Of a stretch of 29,340 nt of DNA, positions 13,512 to 21,952 are shown one piece after another. Source of the DNA: DASZCR01 sp035942915 (lineage in GTDB: Bacteria; Acidobacteriota; Blastocatellia; Pyrinomonadales; Pyrinomonadaceae). The number at the start of each line of letters is the position of its first letter. Positions within the stretch are counted from its first letter, which is position 1. Under the pieces are notes generated by a model. The model had not been told where the DNA came from and did not search any database. It worked only from the letters and a program-made list of their open reading frames with translations. A program made the position numbers and the translations under genes. The DNA lies in the NCBI GenBank assembly GCA_035942915.1, contig DASZCR010000335.1:1-29340 (forward strand). Reading direction: 5' to 3'.

Positions 13512-16112
13512 ATGGCAAGTGGAATCGTCGAAGCGACAAGGCCGAGTAACGAATATCCGGATGTTGTCGGATACCGTCCGGACGACCCCGACGGCGGCGG
13601 CAACGGCCGTTTCCGCCCTTACATCCCTTCGGGCACTCACCTGCCGGAGATGACGCCGCGAGCACTTATCGTCGGAACCGTCCTCGGCATCATCTTCGGC
13701 GCGTCGTCGCTCTACCTCGTCCTCAAAGTAGGGCTGACGGTGAGCGCCTCGATTCCGGTCGCCGTCATCTCCATCACGCTCTTTCGTCTGTTCTCGAAGT
13801 TCGGCGCGCGCAACGCGACTATCTTAGAGAACAACATCGTGCAGACGGCCGGCTCGGCGGGCGAGTCGATAGCCTTCGGCGTCGGCGTGACGATGCCCGC
13901 CATCATGATTCTCGGCTTCGACCTCGAAGTGACGCGCGTCATGCTCGTCGCCATCCTCGGCGGCCTGCTCGGCATCCTGATGATGATTCCTCTCAGGCGC
14001 GCGCTCATCGTCCAGCAGCACGGGATACTGAAGTACCCGGAAGGGACGGCCTGCGCTGAGGTCTTGAAGGCGGGCGCGTCTGACGAGTCGCGCGCCGCCG
14101 CCTCCGACGAAGCGAAGGCCGAGATGGCCGCCGCCTCAGCACGCGCCGGGGGCACGGCCAACATCGGCGCGCGCACCATCTTCACAGGCTTCGGCATCGG
14201 CTTTCTCTATCAGGCCGCGCACCGCGCCTTCTACACTTGGAAGGAAGCGCCCGACAAGGTCTTCGGCCCGCCCTTCAACAAGGGTTCGGTCGGCATCGAG
14301 GTCAACCCGGCGCTGCTCGGCGTCGGCTACATCATCGGGCCGCGCATCGCCTCCATCATGTGCGCCGGAGGCGTGATGGCTTACCTCGTGCTGATTCCGA
14401 CTATCGCATACTTCGGCGGCGGCGAGACGACCGCGCCGATTCCGCCCGCCACCAACCCGATTCGCGGCATGAGTCCGAACGGCATACGCGGCGACTACGT
14501 GCTCTACATCGGTGCGGGCGCGGTGGCGGCCGGAGGCATCATCAGCCTCTTCCGCTCCTTGCCAACCATCTGGCACGGACTCAAGGGCGGCTTGAGCGAC
14601 CTGCGCGGTCGGCAGGGCGAGACGGCGCGTGCGCCGCGCATCGACCAGGATATCTCGATGAAGTACGTGCTGGCCGGTATCGTTGCGCTGATTGCGATGA
14701 TTATGGCCTTCCCGCAACTCGGTCTCCAACACAACATCCTGACGGCCTTCCTCGGCGCGATTATGATTATCGCGTTCGGCTTCCTCTTCGTCACCGTCTC
14801 GTCGCGCCTGACGGGCGAAATCGGCTCTTCGTCGAACCCGATTTCCGGCATGACGGTGGCGACGCTGCTCCTGACCTGTCTCTTCTTCCTGATGCTCGGC
14901 TGGACGACGCCGCCCTACTACGTGACGGCGCTCTCCATCGGCGCTATCGTCTGCATCGCCGCCTCGAACGGCGGCACCACTTCGCAGGACTTGAAGACGG
15001 GCTTCCTCGTCGGCGCGACGCCGCGCTTGCAGCAGGTTGCCATCCTCATCGGCGCGCTCGCGTCGGCGCTCGTTCTCGGCCCGATTCTCATCGGCCTCAA
15101 TAACAACGGCACGGTCTACGCGCCGCGCATCACGTTTGCGCCGGTCGAGGAGGGCGTGCCCGCGATGGAAGCCAACGGCATCATCTCGCTGCCCGCTTAC
15201 ACGGAAGACATCAGGCCGGGCACGACGGGCAACTACCGCTTGCTGACGCGCGGCGCGGATGCGCCGAAGACCGCAGGTCTGGACGAGGGCGAGTATCTCG
15301 TCAACGAGCAGGGGCGCATCATGTACAAGGTCGAACGCAACTTCAGCCCAGACCTGCGTGCGCCGCTCGACCGTCTCGGCCCGGCCGAACGCCTGCACGG
15401 CCGTCAGGGCGAAGTCGATACGAAGAGCTATCGCGTCTGGCAGAAGACGGACGAGACGGGCGGTCGCGCCGGTCGTTATCTGGTGGACGAGCGCGGCGTG
15501 CCGGTCTATCTCGTTGACCCGGCCATCAACGGACAGAACAAGGTGCGACCCGACGGCACGACGGTCGAGAAGTTCGACGCGCCGAAGGCGACGCTGATGT
15601 CCTACATCATCAAGGGCATTCTCAACCGCGAACTGCCCTGGAATCTCGTCCTGATTGGCGTGATGATTGCCATCATGCTCGAACTGGCGGGCTTGCCTTC
15701 GCTGGCCTTCGCCGTCGGCGTCTATCTGCCGCTCTCGGCCTCGACGCCGATTCTCGTCGGCGGCCTGATTCGTTGGGGCGTCGACCGGCATCTGCGCCGC
15801 AGGCACGTTGGCCTGACCGAAGAGCAACTCGTCGCCGAAGGCGACAAGAGTCCGGGCGTGTTGATGGCTTCCGGCTACATCGCGGGCGCGGCGCTGGCAG
15901 GCATCGTCATCGCCTTCATGTCCGGCTACTTCGACCGCTTCTCGGCAGCGGTCAAGGAGTGGATGATTGAGCACAATCCGATGTTCGACGAAGCGCCTGT
16001 CATCAAGGGGTCGGCCGACTTGCTGTCGCTCGTCCCGTTCATCATCATCACCTTCCTGCTCTACGCCGTCGGGCGCGAGTGGTGGCTCGCAGCCAAACGG
16101 CCGAATCGTTGA
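13512..16112 (+). CDS. OPT family oligopeptide transporter
   Basis: An 866-residue polytopic membrane protein of the oligopeptide transporter (OPT) family, proton-coupled importers of small peptides or metal chelates. The N-terminal YIPSGTHLPEMTPRALIVGT and GASSLYLVLKVGLTVSASIP fit the family start. ENNIVQTAGSAGESIAFGVG, KYPEGTACAEVLKAG and SSNPISGMTVATLL are family landmarks. Many hydrophobic helices cover the rest. Residues about 531-693 form a long hydrophilic loop containing two similar motifs, at 593-608 (GEYLVNEQGRIMYKVE) and 654-669 (GRYLVDERGVPVYLVD). The start ATG 13512 has GGAGG 12 nt upstream. Its position divergent from three exported hydrolase genes suggests peptide uptake, but the true substrate is unproven. 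A GC-rich hairpin follows at 16156. Confidence 0.93.
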   Translation: MASGIVEATRPSNEYPDVVGYRPDDPDGGGNGRFRPYIPSGTHLPEMTPRALIVGTVLGIIFGASSLYLVLKVGLTVSASIPVAVISITLFRLFSKFGARNATILENNIVQTAGSAGESIAFGVGVTMPAIMILGFDLEVTRVMLVAILGGLLGILMMIPLRRALIVQQHGILKYPEGTACAEVLKAGASDESRAAASDEAKAEMAAASARAGGTANIGARTIFTGFGIGFLYQAAHRAFYTWKEAPDKVFGPPFNKGSVGIEVNPALLGVGYIIGPRIASIMCAGGVMAYLVLIPTIAYFGGGETTAPIPPATNPIRGMSPNGIRGDYVLYIGAGAVAAGGIISLFRSLPTIWHGLKGGLSDLRGRQGETARAPRIDQDISMKYVLAGIVALIAMIMAFPQLGLQHNILTAFLGAIMIIAFGFLFVTVSSRLTGEIGSSSNPISGMTVATLLLTCLFFLMLGWTTPPYYVTALSIGAIVCIAASNGGTTSQDLKTGFLVGATPRLQQVAILIGALASALVLGPILIGLNNNGTVYAPRITFAPVEEGVPAMEANGIISLPAYTEDIRPGTTGNYRLLTRGADAPKTAGLDEGEYLVNEQGRIMYKVERNFSPDLRAPLDRLGPAERLHGRQGEVDTKSYRVWQKTDETGGRAGRYLVDERGVPVYLVDPAINGQNKVRPDGTTVEKFDAPKATLMSYIIKGILNRELPWNLVLIGVMIAIMLELAGLPSLAFAVGVYLPLSASTPILVGGLIRWGVDRHLRRRHVGLTEEQLVAEGDKSPGVLMASGYIAGAALAGIVIAFMSGYFDRFSAAVKEWMIEHNPMFDEAPVIKGSADLLSLVPFIIITFLLYAVGREWWLAAKRPNR

Positions 16113-16155
16113 GGCTTGACGCCTCGCGTGTGGCCGTAGTAATGCTTGAGAAGGA

Positions 16156-16186
16156 CGCGGGCGGCGCTTTCCAGAGGCCGCCCGCG
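16156..16186 (+). terminator. GC-rich hairpin after the OPT gene
   Basis: CGCGGGCGGC (16156-16165) pairs perfectly with GCCGCCCGCG (16177-16186) around an 11-nt loop, 44 nt after the OPT stop. No T-run follows, so it may stabilise or pause the transcript rather than be a classic intrinsic terminator. The rest of the gap to 16359 shows nothing else I can support. Confidence 0.45.
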
Positions 16187-16359
16187 CCCATGAGAGACGC
16201 CGGGAGTTTTCCTGACAGCCCCCGGCAACCCTGACACCTCTCCCCTCAGTCAAATGTTCTGACACGCGCGCAGAAGTGAACCGACACACGAATCGCGCCC
16301 GTCGAGCGATTCGTCCCCCTCGTCCGAACCCGTCTATCCGAAGGAATCGAAACCCCGCG

Positions 16360-17166
16360 ATGAACAGACCCTCGAAACGCACGCCGTCGCTGCTCCTCCT
16401 GCTCCCGCTCATCCTCATGCTCTTCAGCGCCGTCGGCGAACGCCTCGCCGCACAGACGCCGCCGCCGTCGTCCGCCTCCGTCTCAACCCCTTCGGCCGTC
16501 GTGCGCGAGTTCTACAAGGCGCTGCGCGAGCGGCGTTTCCGCGAAGCTTTTGCGATGTCGATTTTGCGACCGGCCTTCGACCCGCTTAACGAACAGGAGT
16601 TGGCCGAACTGCGCCCAGACTTCGAGCGGCGCGCGGCCGAAGTCCCGGCCGTCGTCGAGTTGACCGGCGAGCAAATCAGCGGCGACGAGGCGACTGTCTT
16701 CATGAAAATCGGCGAGGGCGACGCGCTGAAAATCGAGCCGGTCTATCTCATCCGCGAGAAGGGCGTATGGATTATCGGCGACCGCAACGGCAAGAAAGAG
16801 ATTGAGAAGAGCGGGAAGAAGTATTTCTTCGAGGCGCGCATCGAGGCGCACCACAGCGACGTGGAAAGCCTCCTCCAACGCTTCGCCGCCGTCCAACTCG
16901 TCTACAGCGCGCAGCACGGCGGACAGTTCGGCGACCTCAAACAACTCGTCGCCGCCGGATTGATGCCGCAGGACGTGCTCTCGACCGAATCGACCGGCTA
17001 CCGCTTCCACGCCGAAGTGACCAACGGCGGCAAGTCTTACGTGGCCGGGGCTGAGCCGGTCGCTTACGGTCGCACCGGACGGCTCTCCTACTACCTCGAC
17101 GCTTCCGGCCTGCGCAGTGAAGACCGGGGCGGCAAGCCGCTCAAAGCCTCGAAGCCGAAGAAGTGA
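16360..17166 (+). CDS. Exported protein with SnoaL-like and pilin-like parts
   Basis: A 268-residue exported protein. The N-terminus MNRPSKRTPSLLLLLPLILM, followed by GERLAAQ, is a signal peptide. Residues about 45-160 (VVREFYKALRERRFREAFAM, then VYLIREKGVWIIGDR) resemble the NTF2/SnoaL-like fold of DUF4878-type lipoproteins. Residues about 178-255 (VQLVYSAQHGGQFGDLKQL, GLMPQDVLSTESTGYRF, GRTGRLSYYLDASG) resemble the globular C-terminal part of type IV pilin-like proteins from Acidobacteriota, but without a pilin N-terminal helix. Function is unknown. The start ATG 16360 fits the signal peptide; a GTG at 16276 would add 28 Arg-rich residues and is unlikely. AAGGAA upstream is rather distant. 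It precedes two exported repeat proteins on the same strand. Confidence 0.72.
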   Translation: MNRPSKRTPSLLLLLPLILMLFSAVGERLAAQTPPPSSASVSTPSAVVREFYKALRERRFREAFAMSILRPAFDPLNEQELAELRPDFERRAAEVPAVVELTGEQISGDEATVFMKIGEGDALKIEPVYLIREKGVWIIGDRNGKKEIEKSGKKYFFEARIEAHHSDVESLLQRFAAVQLVYSAQHGGQFGDLKQLVAAGLMPQDVLSTESTGYRFHAEVTNGGKSYVAGAEPVAYGRTGRLSYYLDASGLRSEDRGGKPLKASKPKK

Positions 17167-17235
17167 AGCGCCGCGTGCGCGCGGAAGTCGCCTCGCCATG
17201 CGCCCACGCGTGTGTTCGCGTTCCATAGAGAATCT

Positions 17236-19167
17236 ATGCCAGCCCCGCCCCCACACGACACGAGACGCGGGACGAGAGCCGATGCGCTCATCGCCACGCT
17301 CGGCCTCTCACTGCTCTTCCTGATGCTGGTCTGCGTCTTCCGCGCGGGCGCGCAGGACAGCCGCAACTACAACGTCGCAGCCAACACCAACCTCAACAGC
17401 GAAGGCAACCTGAACGTCGCGCGCCACGGAAACTCGGTCTTGCGCGGGCGCGTCACCTACGCCGACACGGGACAGCCCATCAGGCGCGCGCATGTCGCTA
17501 TCTACGGCGCAGGCCATCCGTCGCCGACCTACACGGCAACGAACCGCGCGGGCGAGTTCGCCTTTAAAAATCTGTCGGGCGGGCGTTACTTCGTCCACGT
17601 CGAATCGCCCGGCGTCATCTCGCCGTTCATCTACGCCGATGAGAGCGAAGATCGCACGCCCTTTGATATGCTGGCCGCACGCCGCACGCAGACCGACTTC
17701 ATCGAGGCCACCGTCAACGGCACGAGCGACTCCTACGTCGAGATACGCGCGCGACGCGGGGGCGTCATCACGGGCAAGGTGCTCTACGAAGACGGCTCGC
17801 CCGTCGCCGCCGCACGCATCCAACTCTTTCGCCGACGCAACGGCGCTTGGAAGCAAACGTCTTTCGGAACGATGACCAAGCCCATCAGCTTCTCGTCCGA
17901 TGCGCGCGGCGTCTATCGCGCGAGCGGCCTGCCGCCCGGCGAGTATCTCGTCAGCGCCTCCGAGCCTATCGTCAGCACCGACGGTAACACCGAAGGCGAG
18001 GATGATGCCTATCACGACACTTCGCTCATCCTCAATTTCCATCCGGACGCGACCAACATCGCGGGCGCGCAGGTCGTCCGGGTCGGCATCGGACAGGAGA
18101 CGACAGAGGTCGATATCCGCTTCAGCGAACGCGAACTGCGCACACTCTCCGGCACGGTCACGACGCGCCGCAAGGGCGAGCCTATCGGCAGCGTCGTCAT
18201 CAAGCTTCAACTGCAAGACCCTGCGCTCACCTCGACCGGCTATCAGCCCATCTCCACGAGTTGGAGCGACCAGCAGGGGCACTGGATGATTAAGGGCGTT
18301 CCCGACGGTCTCTACCGCCTGAAGGCCCAGCGTTACCCGGAAGACGAAGAGGCGGAGGGGATGCTGGACGAGGATGAACGGGGTGCGTGGCGACCGCGCT
18401 ACTACGTGCCGACCGAGATGGAGGTCAAGGTCGAGGCTGACATGAGGAACATGTCAGTCAAGCTGGCGGAGGCCGGAACTATTTCGGGGAAACTCGTCGT
18501 CGAAGGGCGCAAGCCGCTGCCTGCCGAGGCGGAAGTCCTGCTCATCCCGCAGAGCGCGCCCGCGCCGTCCGCCCCGCTTATCTCGCTGACGGCGCTCACA
18601 GAGTTGATTGACCAGAACGGCCTGAGCGGCTACGGCACGACTTACGAACCGGAGACAGGCTCCTTCCTGCTCTGGCGCGTCCCGGCCGGAAACGGCTACC
18701 TGAACGTCTTGTTCCCGCCCGACTCGACGCACTACGTCAAGTCTCTGCTCTGGAAGGGGAGAGACCTGCTGCGCGAGCCTTTGCGTCTGGCCGAGGGCGA
18801 AGAGGTTACAGACTTGCGCATCGTGTTGGCGACGGGCGCGGGCAGAGTCAGCGGGCGCGTCATGCTCAAAGAGGGCAGCGCAGAGCCTGCGCGTGCCGTC
18901 GCGGTCGTGCTCATCCCGGTTGACCCTGTGCGCCGCCGCATCGTCGGCTTGACCCATTTCGCGGTGACGGACGACGAAGGAGGCTACCTCGTGACCGACG
19001 CGCCGGGCGAATACTATCTCGTCGCGCTGCCGCTCAATGAGGAGGAACTGCCCGCGCTCTCTGAGGGCGACATCAGGGAACGCGCCGCGACGCTCCCGCG
19101 CGTCACGCTCAAGTTGAAGGGCGAGGAGACGCGCGACCTCGTCCTCACGGAAACGACGCCGCGCTGA
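17236..19167 (+). CDS. Exported carboxypeptidase-regulatory-like repeat protein, paralog 1
   Basis: A 643-residue exported protein made of successive beta-sandwich domains. The N-terminal helix ALIATLGLSLLFLMLVCVF, ending near RAGAQD, is a signal peptide or anchor. Domains of the carboxypeptidase-regulatory/Cna-B-like type begin with LRGRVTYADTGQPIRRAHV, then GGVITGKVLYEDGSPVAAAR, LRTLSGTVTTRRKGEPIG, AGTISGKLVVEGRKPLPAEA and AGRVSGRVMLKEGSAEPAR. Each carries the usual G-x-F/Y...L-P-x-G-x-Y turn (YRASGLPPGEYLVSASE, KNLSGGRYFVHVE). Such proteins are abundant in Acidobacteriota and probably act at the cell surface; ligand unknown. No peptidase domain is attached. I chose ATG 17236; an upstream GTG at 17212 is possible. 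The next gene is a paralog 28 nt downstream, in the same operon. Confidence 0.83.
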   Translation: MPAPPPHDTRRGTRADALIATLGLSLLFLMLVCVFRAGAQDSRNYNVAANTNLNSEGNLNVARHGNSVLRGRVTYADTGQPIRRAHVAIYGAGHPSPTYTATNRAGEFAFKNLSGGRYFVHVESPGVISPFIYADESEDRTPFDMLAARRTQTDFIEATVNGTSDSYVEIRARRGGVITGKVLYEDGSPVAAARIQLFRRRNGAWKQTSFGTMTKPISFSSDARGVYRASGLPPGEYLVSASEPIVSTDGNTEGEDDAYHDTSLILNFHPDATNIAGAQVVRVGIGQETTEVDIRFSERELRTLSGTVTTRRKGEPIGSVVIKLQLQDPALTSTGYQPISTSWSDQQGHWMIKGVPDGLYRLKAQRYPEDEEAEGMLDEDERGAWRPRYYVPTEMEVKVEADMRNMSVKLAEAGTISGKLVVEGRKPLPAEAEVLLIPQSAPAPSAPLISLTALTELIDQNGLSGYGTTYEPETGSFLLWRVPAGNGYLNVLFPPDSTHYVKSLLWKGRDLLREPLRLAEGEEVTDLRIVLATGAGRVSGRVMLKEGSAEPARAVAVVLIPVDPVRRRIVGLTHFAVTDDEGGYLVTDAPGEYYLVALPLNEEELPALSEGDIRERAATLPRVTLKLKGEETRDLVLTETTPR

Positions 19168-19195
19168 GTTTAGTGACGTTGAAGGAAACGGCCTG

Positions 19196-21190
19196 ATGAA
19201 AAGCTCCACCAGACCTGACGACGTACGCGGCGCGACGCGTCTCTTCTTCTGCTGCTGCGCGCTGGCCTCTGCCCTCGCGCTCGCGTGCATCCTCTCCGGC
19301 GCAACGCTGGCGGCCGGAGCGCGTGCGAAGGATGCGACAACGACGGCGGCGCGCATGAGTCGTCAGACGCGCGGCGCGGCAACCACGCCGACGCCTAAAC
19401 CGTCACCCGCCAACACCACGCCTCATCGCTCGAACGTGCGCGGGCGCGTCATTTACGCCGACACCTCGCGCCCCTTGCGCCGCGCGACCGTCCGTCTGAT
19501 GCGTATCCCGGAGCAGCGCGAGGTCGAGAACGAACGGACAGAGGCCGAGGCCGAAGAGCTACACACAGGTCTGCTCAAGACCACCGTCACAAACCGTCGC
19601 GGAGAGTTTCTCTTCGTCGGTCTGCGAGCCGGTAAATACTTCGTCTCGGTCGATGCGCCCGGCATCATCGGGAGCGGGCGCGGTTTCGTCATCGGACGCT
19701 TCGGCGTGATGAGCCAGTCAGGCTCAGGCAGCTATGCCATCGTCGATGTGGACGGCGTTAACGACGTGACGACCGAAGTGCGTGCGCTGCCGGGAGCGTC
19801 CATCAGCGGACGCGTCACCTACGCCGACGGCGAACCTGCGACCAACGTCGTCGTCGTCCTCTTCGCGCGCAAGGGCGACGCGGCCTCGCGTCTCATCCGC
19901 GAGACCATCGCGGTTGACGACCGTGGACGCTATCGCATCGAGGGTCTCGCGCCCGGCGAATACCTGCTTGGCGCATCCGAACTGCACACGGCCTTTGACG
20001 ACACGGGCAAGTCGAACATGTTCAACGCGGCGACGACCGTCGGCGCTTATCATCCGTCGGCAATCAACATGGGCAGCGCCGTGCCCGTCAATGTCGAAGC
20101 GGGCGCAGAAGTCGAAGATATCGACATCATGTTTCCGGCCGGAGAGTTGCGACGCGTCTCCGGCGTGGTCAGGTGGAGCAAGGGCGCGACGCCCGTCAAT
20201 CAGGCGCTCGTCAAACTTCAGCACGTCGAAGAGCCGAACACCGACATGGATTTCTCAGACCTCGCGCGCAGCGGTCTCAACGTGGGGCTTGCGCCCCGCG
20301 CCGAGATGATGTTCTTCGGCCTTCTCTCAAGAAACGTCCAACTGCGCGAGACGGACGAGCAGGGGCAGTGGGCTTTCAGCGACGTGACCGAGGGCAACTA
20401 CATCCTCACCGTCATCGCTCCTCTACCCGAACGCAAGCGCACACATCTCTACTCGACGGACGGCACGTCCTCGCACGTGCCGCCCGGCGTCGTGCAGAAG
20501 CGTCTGCCGGTCGTCGTACGCAACGGCGACGTGTCGGGCTTCAACGTCACGCTCGGCGAAGGCGGGCGCGTCTCCGGCACGGTGACCGTCGAGGGCGAGA
20601 CACGCGCGCTCGCGCCAGCCATACACGTCGGCGCGCTGACGGCGGGCGACGAACCGCTCTTCAAACTCCCGCAGCCCGTCCGACCCGACGGCACCTTCGA
20701 GATTGAAGGGCTGACGCCGGGCGAGGTCTTCCTCGATGTCATCCCGCCGGACAGCAAACTCTACGTCAAGTCTATTACTGCGCCGAATGGAGTTGACCTG
20801 ATGCGCTCGCCGCTCGTCATCGGAGAGGAGACGAGCACGACGGGCGTCCGCATCCTGCTCGCTGCCGACGGCGCGACCATCACGGGACGAGCCATCTCAT
20901 CAACTGACGGCTCGCCCGTCGGCGGCGCGCTGCTGCTACTGCTCCCAGCAGACCCAGCCCTTCGCTATTCGCGCGCCTCACGCGCCTCGACACGCACCGG
21001 ACTCGACGGCAGTTTCGTGCTGCACTGTGCGCCCGGCACTTACCACCTCCTGACATGGCATCCCGACGAGGAGCCGGAAAATCCCGCGCACCTGCTCGAC
21101 ACGACCTCCGCGCAGACCCTCACGCTCAGACCCAACGAGCGCCGAACGCTCGACGCACGCATCGGCGCGCCCGCCGCGCGCGAGCCTTAA
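19196..21190 (+). CDS. Exported carboxypeptidase-regulatory-like repeat protein, paralog 2
   Basis: A 664-residue paralog of the preceding protein. The N-terminus LFFCCCALASALALACIL is a Cys-rich hydrophobic signal; one Cys might be lipidated, but no clean lipobox is evident. A Thr/Pro-rich linker (TTPTPKPSPANTTPH) follows. Beta-sandwich domains begin at VRGRVIYADTSRPLRRATV, GASISGRVTYADGEPATNVV, LRRVSGVVRWSKGATPVNQA, GGRVSGTVTVEGETRALAPA and GATITGRAISSTDGSPVGGA, the same order as paralog 1. AAGGA (19182-19186) lies 9 nt before the ATG. With the preceding gene 28 nt upstream it is surely cotranscribed. A likely role is as a cell-surface or periplasmic binding protein; no catalytic motif is visible. 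A GC-rich hairpin follows its stop at 21198. Confidence 0.83.
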   Translation: MKSSTRPDDVRGATRLFFCCCALASALALACILSGATLAAGARAKDATTTAARMSRQTRGAATTPTPKPSPANTTPHRSNVRGRVIYADTSRPLRRATVRLMRIPEQREVENERTEAEAEELHTGLLKTTVTNRRGEFLFVGLRAGKYFVSVDAPGIIGSGRGFVIGRFGVMSQSGSGSYAIVDVDGVNDVTTEVRALPGASISGRVTYADGEPATNVVVVLFARKGDAASRLIRETIAVDDRGRYRIEGLAPGEYLLGASELHTAFDDTGKSNMFNAATTVGAYHPSAINMGSAVPVNVEAGAEVEDIDIMFPAGELRRVSGVVRWSKGATPVNQALVKLQHVEEPNTDMDFSDLARSGLNVGLAPRAEMMFFGLLSRNVQLRETDEQGQWAFSDVTEGNYILTVIAPLPERKRTHLYSTDGTSSHVPPGVVQKRLPVVVRNGDVSGFNVTLGEGGRVSGTVTVEGETRALAPAIHVGALTAGDEPLFKLPQPVRPDGTFEIEGLTPGEVFLDVIPPDSKLYVKSITAPNGVDLMRSPLVIGEETSTTGVRILLAADGATITGRAISSTDGSPVGGALLLLLPADPALRYSRASRASTRTGLDGSFVLHCAPGTYHLLTWHPDEEPENPAHLLDTTSAQTLTLRPNERRTLDARIGAPAAREP

Positions 21191-21197
21191 AAGCTGA

Positions 21198-21226
21198 TGC
21201 GCGCGTAAACATAGATTGCGCGCGCA
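21198..21226 (+). terminator. GC hairpin after the repeat-protein operon
   Basis: TGCGCGCG (21198-21205) pairs with CGCGCGCA (21219-21226) over a 13-nt AT-rich loop, 8 nt after the stop at 21190. There is no T-run, so its strength as a terminator is uncertain. A second hairpin in the leader of the next gene (GGAGAG/CTCTCC, 21320-21338) is smaller. Confidence 0.4.
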
Positions 21227-21411
21227 GGCAGCGTGTGTCTAAAATGGCTTGCAGCGAAGGCGAACGCGCTCTCTAGCACTTACCCGGAGCGCCGACACCC
21301 CCCAACTGAATACTTGTTTGGAGAGCGTTCGTCTCTCCGTGAGGCTGTACCTCTCCCTTTGCTCCCGACGACGCTCGGACAGGTTTGAGCGTTCACGCGA
21401 GGTGGTGGCGT

Positions 21412-21840
21412 ATGCCGGAATTGATGCGTGCAATCGCGGGACGCCTGCGCGAGTTCGTCGGCAACCGCCGCCGCGCCCCGCGCCTGCCGACGCGGCTCGT
21501 CGCCGTCGTCTCCATCGACGCCGCGAAGACGACCACGCGCGTCCCACTCAACCTGCCGACCGTCGCCGCTCATACGCGCGACGTGAGCGCGACGGGGCTT
21601 TCCATCATCGTCCCCGGCATCCGCATCGGCGAACGCTACCTGACCGGCCCAGACCAACTGCTGCGCCTCACGCTCAAACTTCCGGCCGGTCTCATCGAAC
21701 TGCGCGCCGCGCCCGTCCGCTACGAACAACTCCCCGAAGACGACCCGGACACAGGCTATCTCATCGGCCTCCACATCCGCGAAATCACCGACCGCGACCG
21801 CACCCTCTACATCGACCACCTGCGGAGCCTAAGGAAGTGA
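21412..21840 (+). CDS. PilZ domain protein (probable cyclic-di-GMP receptor)
   Basis: A 142-residue single-domain protein. Both c-di-GMP binding motifs of PilZ are present: RxxxR as Arg20-Arg24 in NRRRAPRLPTRL, and DxSxxG as Asp57-Ser59-Gly62 in TRDVSATGLSI. The remaining beta-strand pattern (LLRLTLKLPAGLIELRAAPV, GYLIGLHIREIT) fits the barrel. It has no signal peptide, so it acts in the cytoplasm. It probably passes c-di-GMP levels to an unidentified partner. The nearby HD-GYP/GGDEF protein is a plausible source of the signal. I chose ATG 21412, preceded by GAGGTGG; an upstream TTG at 21385 is less likely. The stop TGA (21838-21840) lies inside the first unit of repeat copy D. Confidence 0.88.
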   Translation: MPELMRAIAGRLREFVGNRRRAPRLPTRLVAVVSIDAAKTTTRVPLNLPTVAAHTRDVSATGLSIIVPGIRIGERYLTGPDQLLRLTLKLPAGLIELRAAPVRYEQLPEDDPDTGYLIGLHIREITDRDRTLYIDHLRSLRK

Positions 21841-21952
21841 TGGGTGATGGGTGATAGGTGATAGGTGATGGGTGATAGGATAAGAAACCGGCTCTCTCTT
21901 ATCACCTATCACCCATCACCTATCACTTCCTTCTCATCATCTATCACTTGAA
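21837..21952. repeat. Heptamer-arm palindromic element, copy D
   Basis: The left arm (21837-21878) has six units of GTGATGG/GTGATAG. The 25-nt core (21879-21903) matches copy C except at two positions near the middle. The right arm (21904-21952) has seven units, the first three clean ACCTATC/ACCCATC and the rest degenerate. It fills the whole gap between the convergent PilZ and CBM9-like genes and supplies both stop codons: TGA at 21838-21840 on plus and at 21944-21946 on minus. Confidence 0.9.

Noticed and set aside
14136..16418. A 760-codon open frame on the minus strand across the OPT gene
   Set aside because: It is antisense to a well-supported transporter, is Arg/Asp/His-rich without recognisable domains, and is expected from high G+C codon bias. 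The same holds for long antisense frames at 7126-9000 and 11630-13219.
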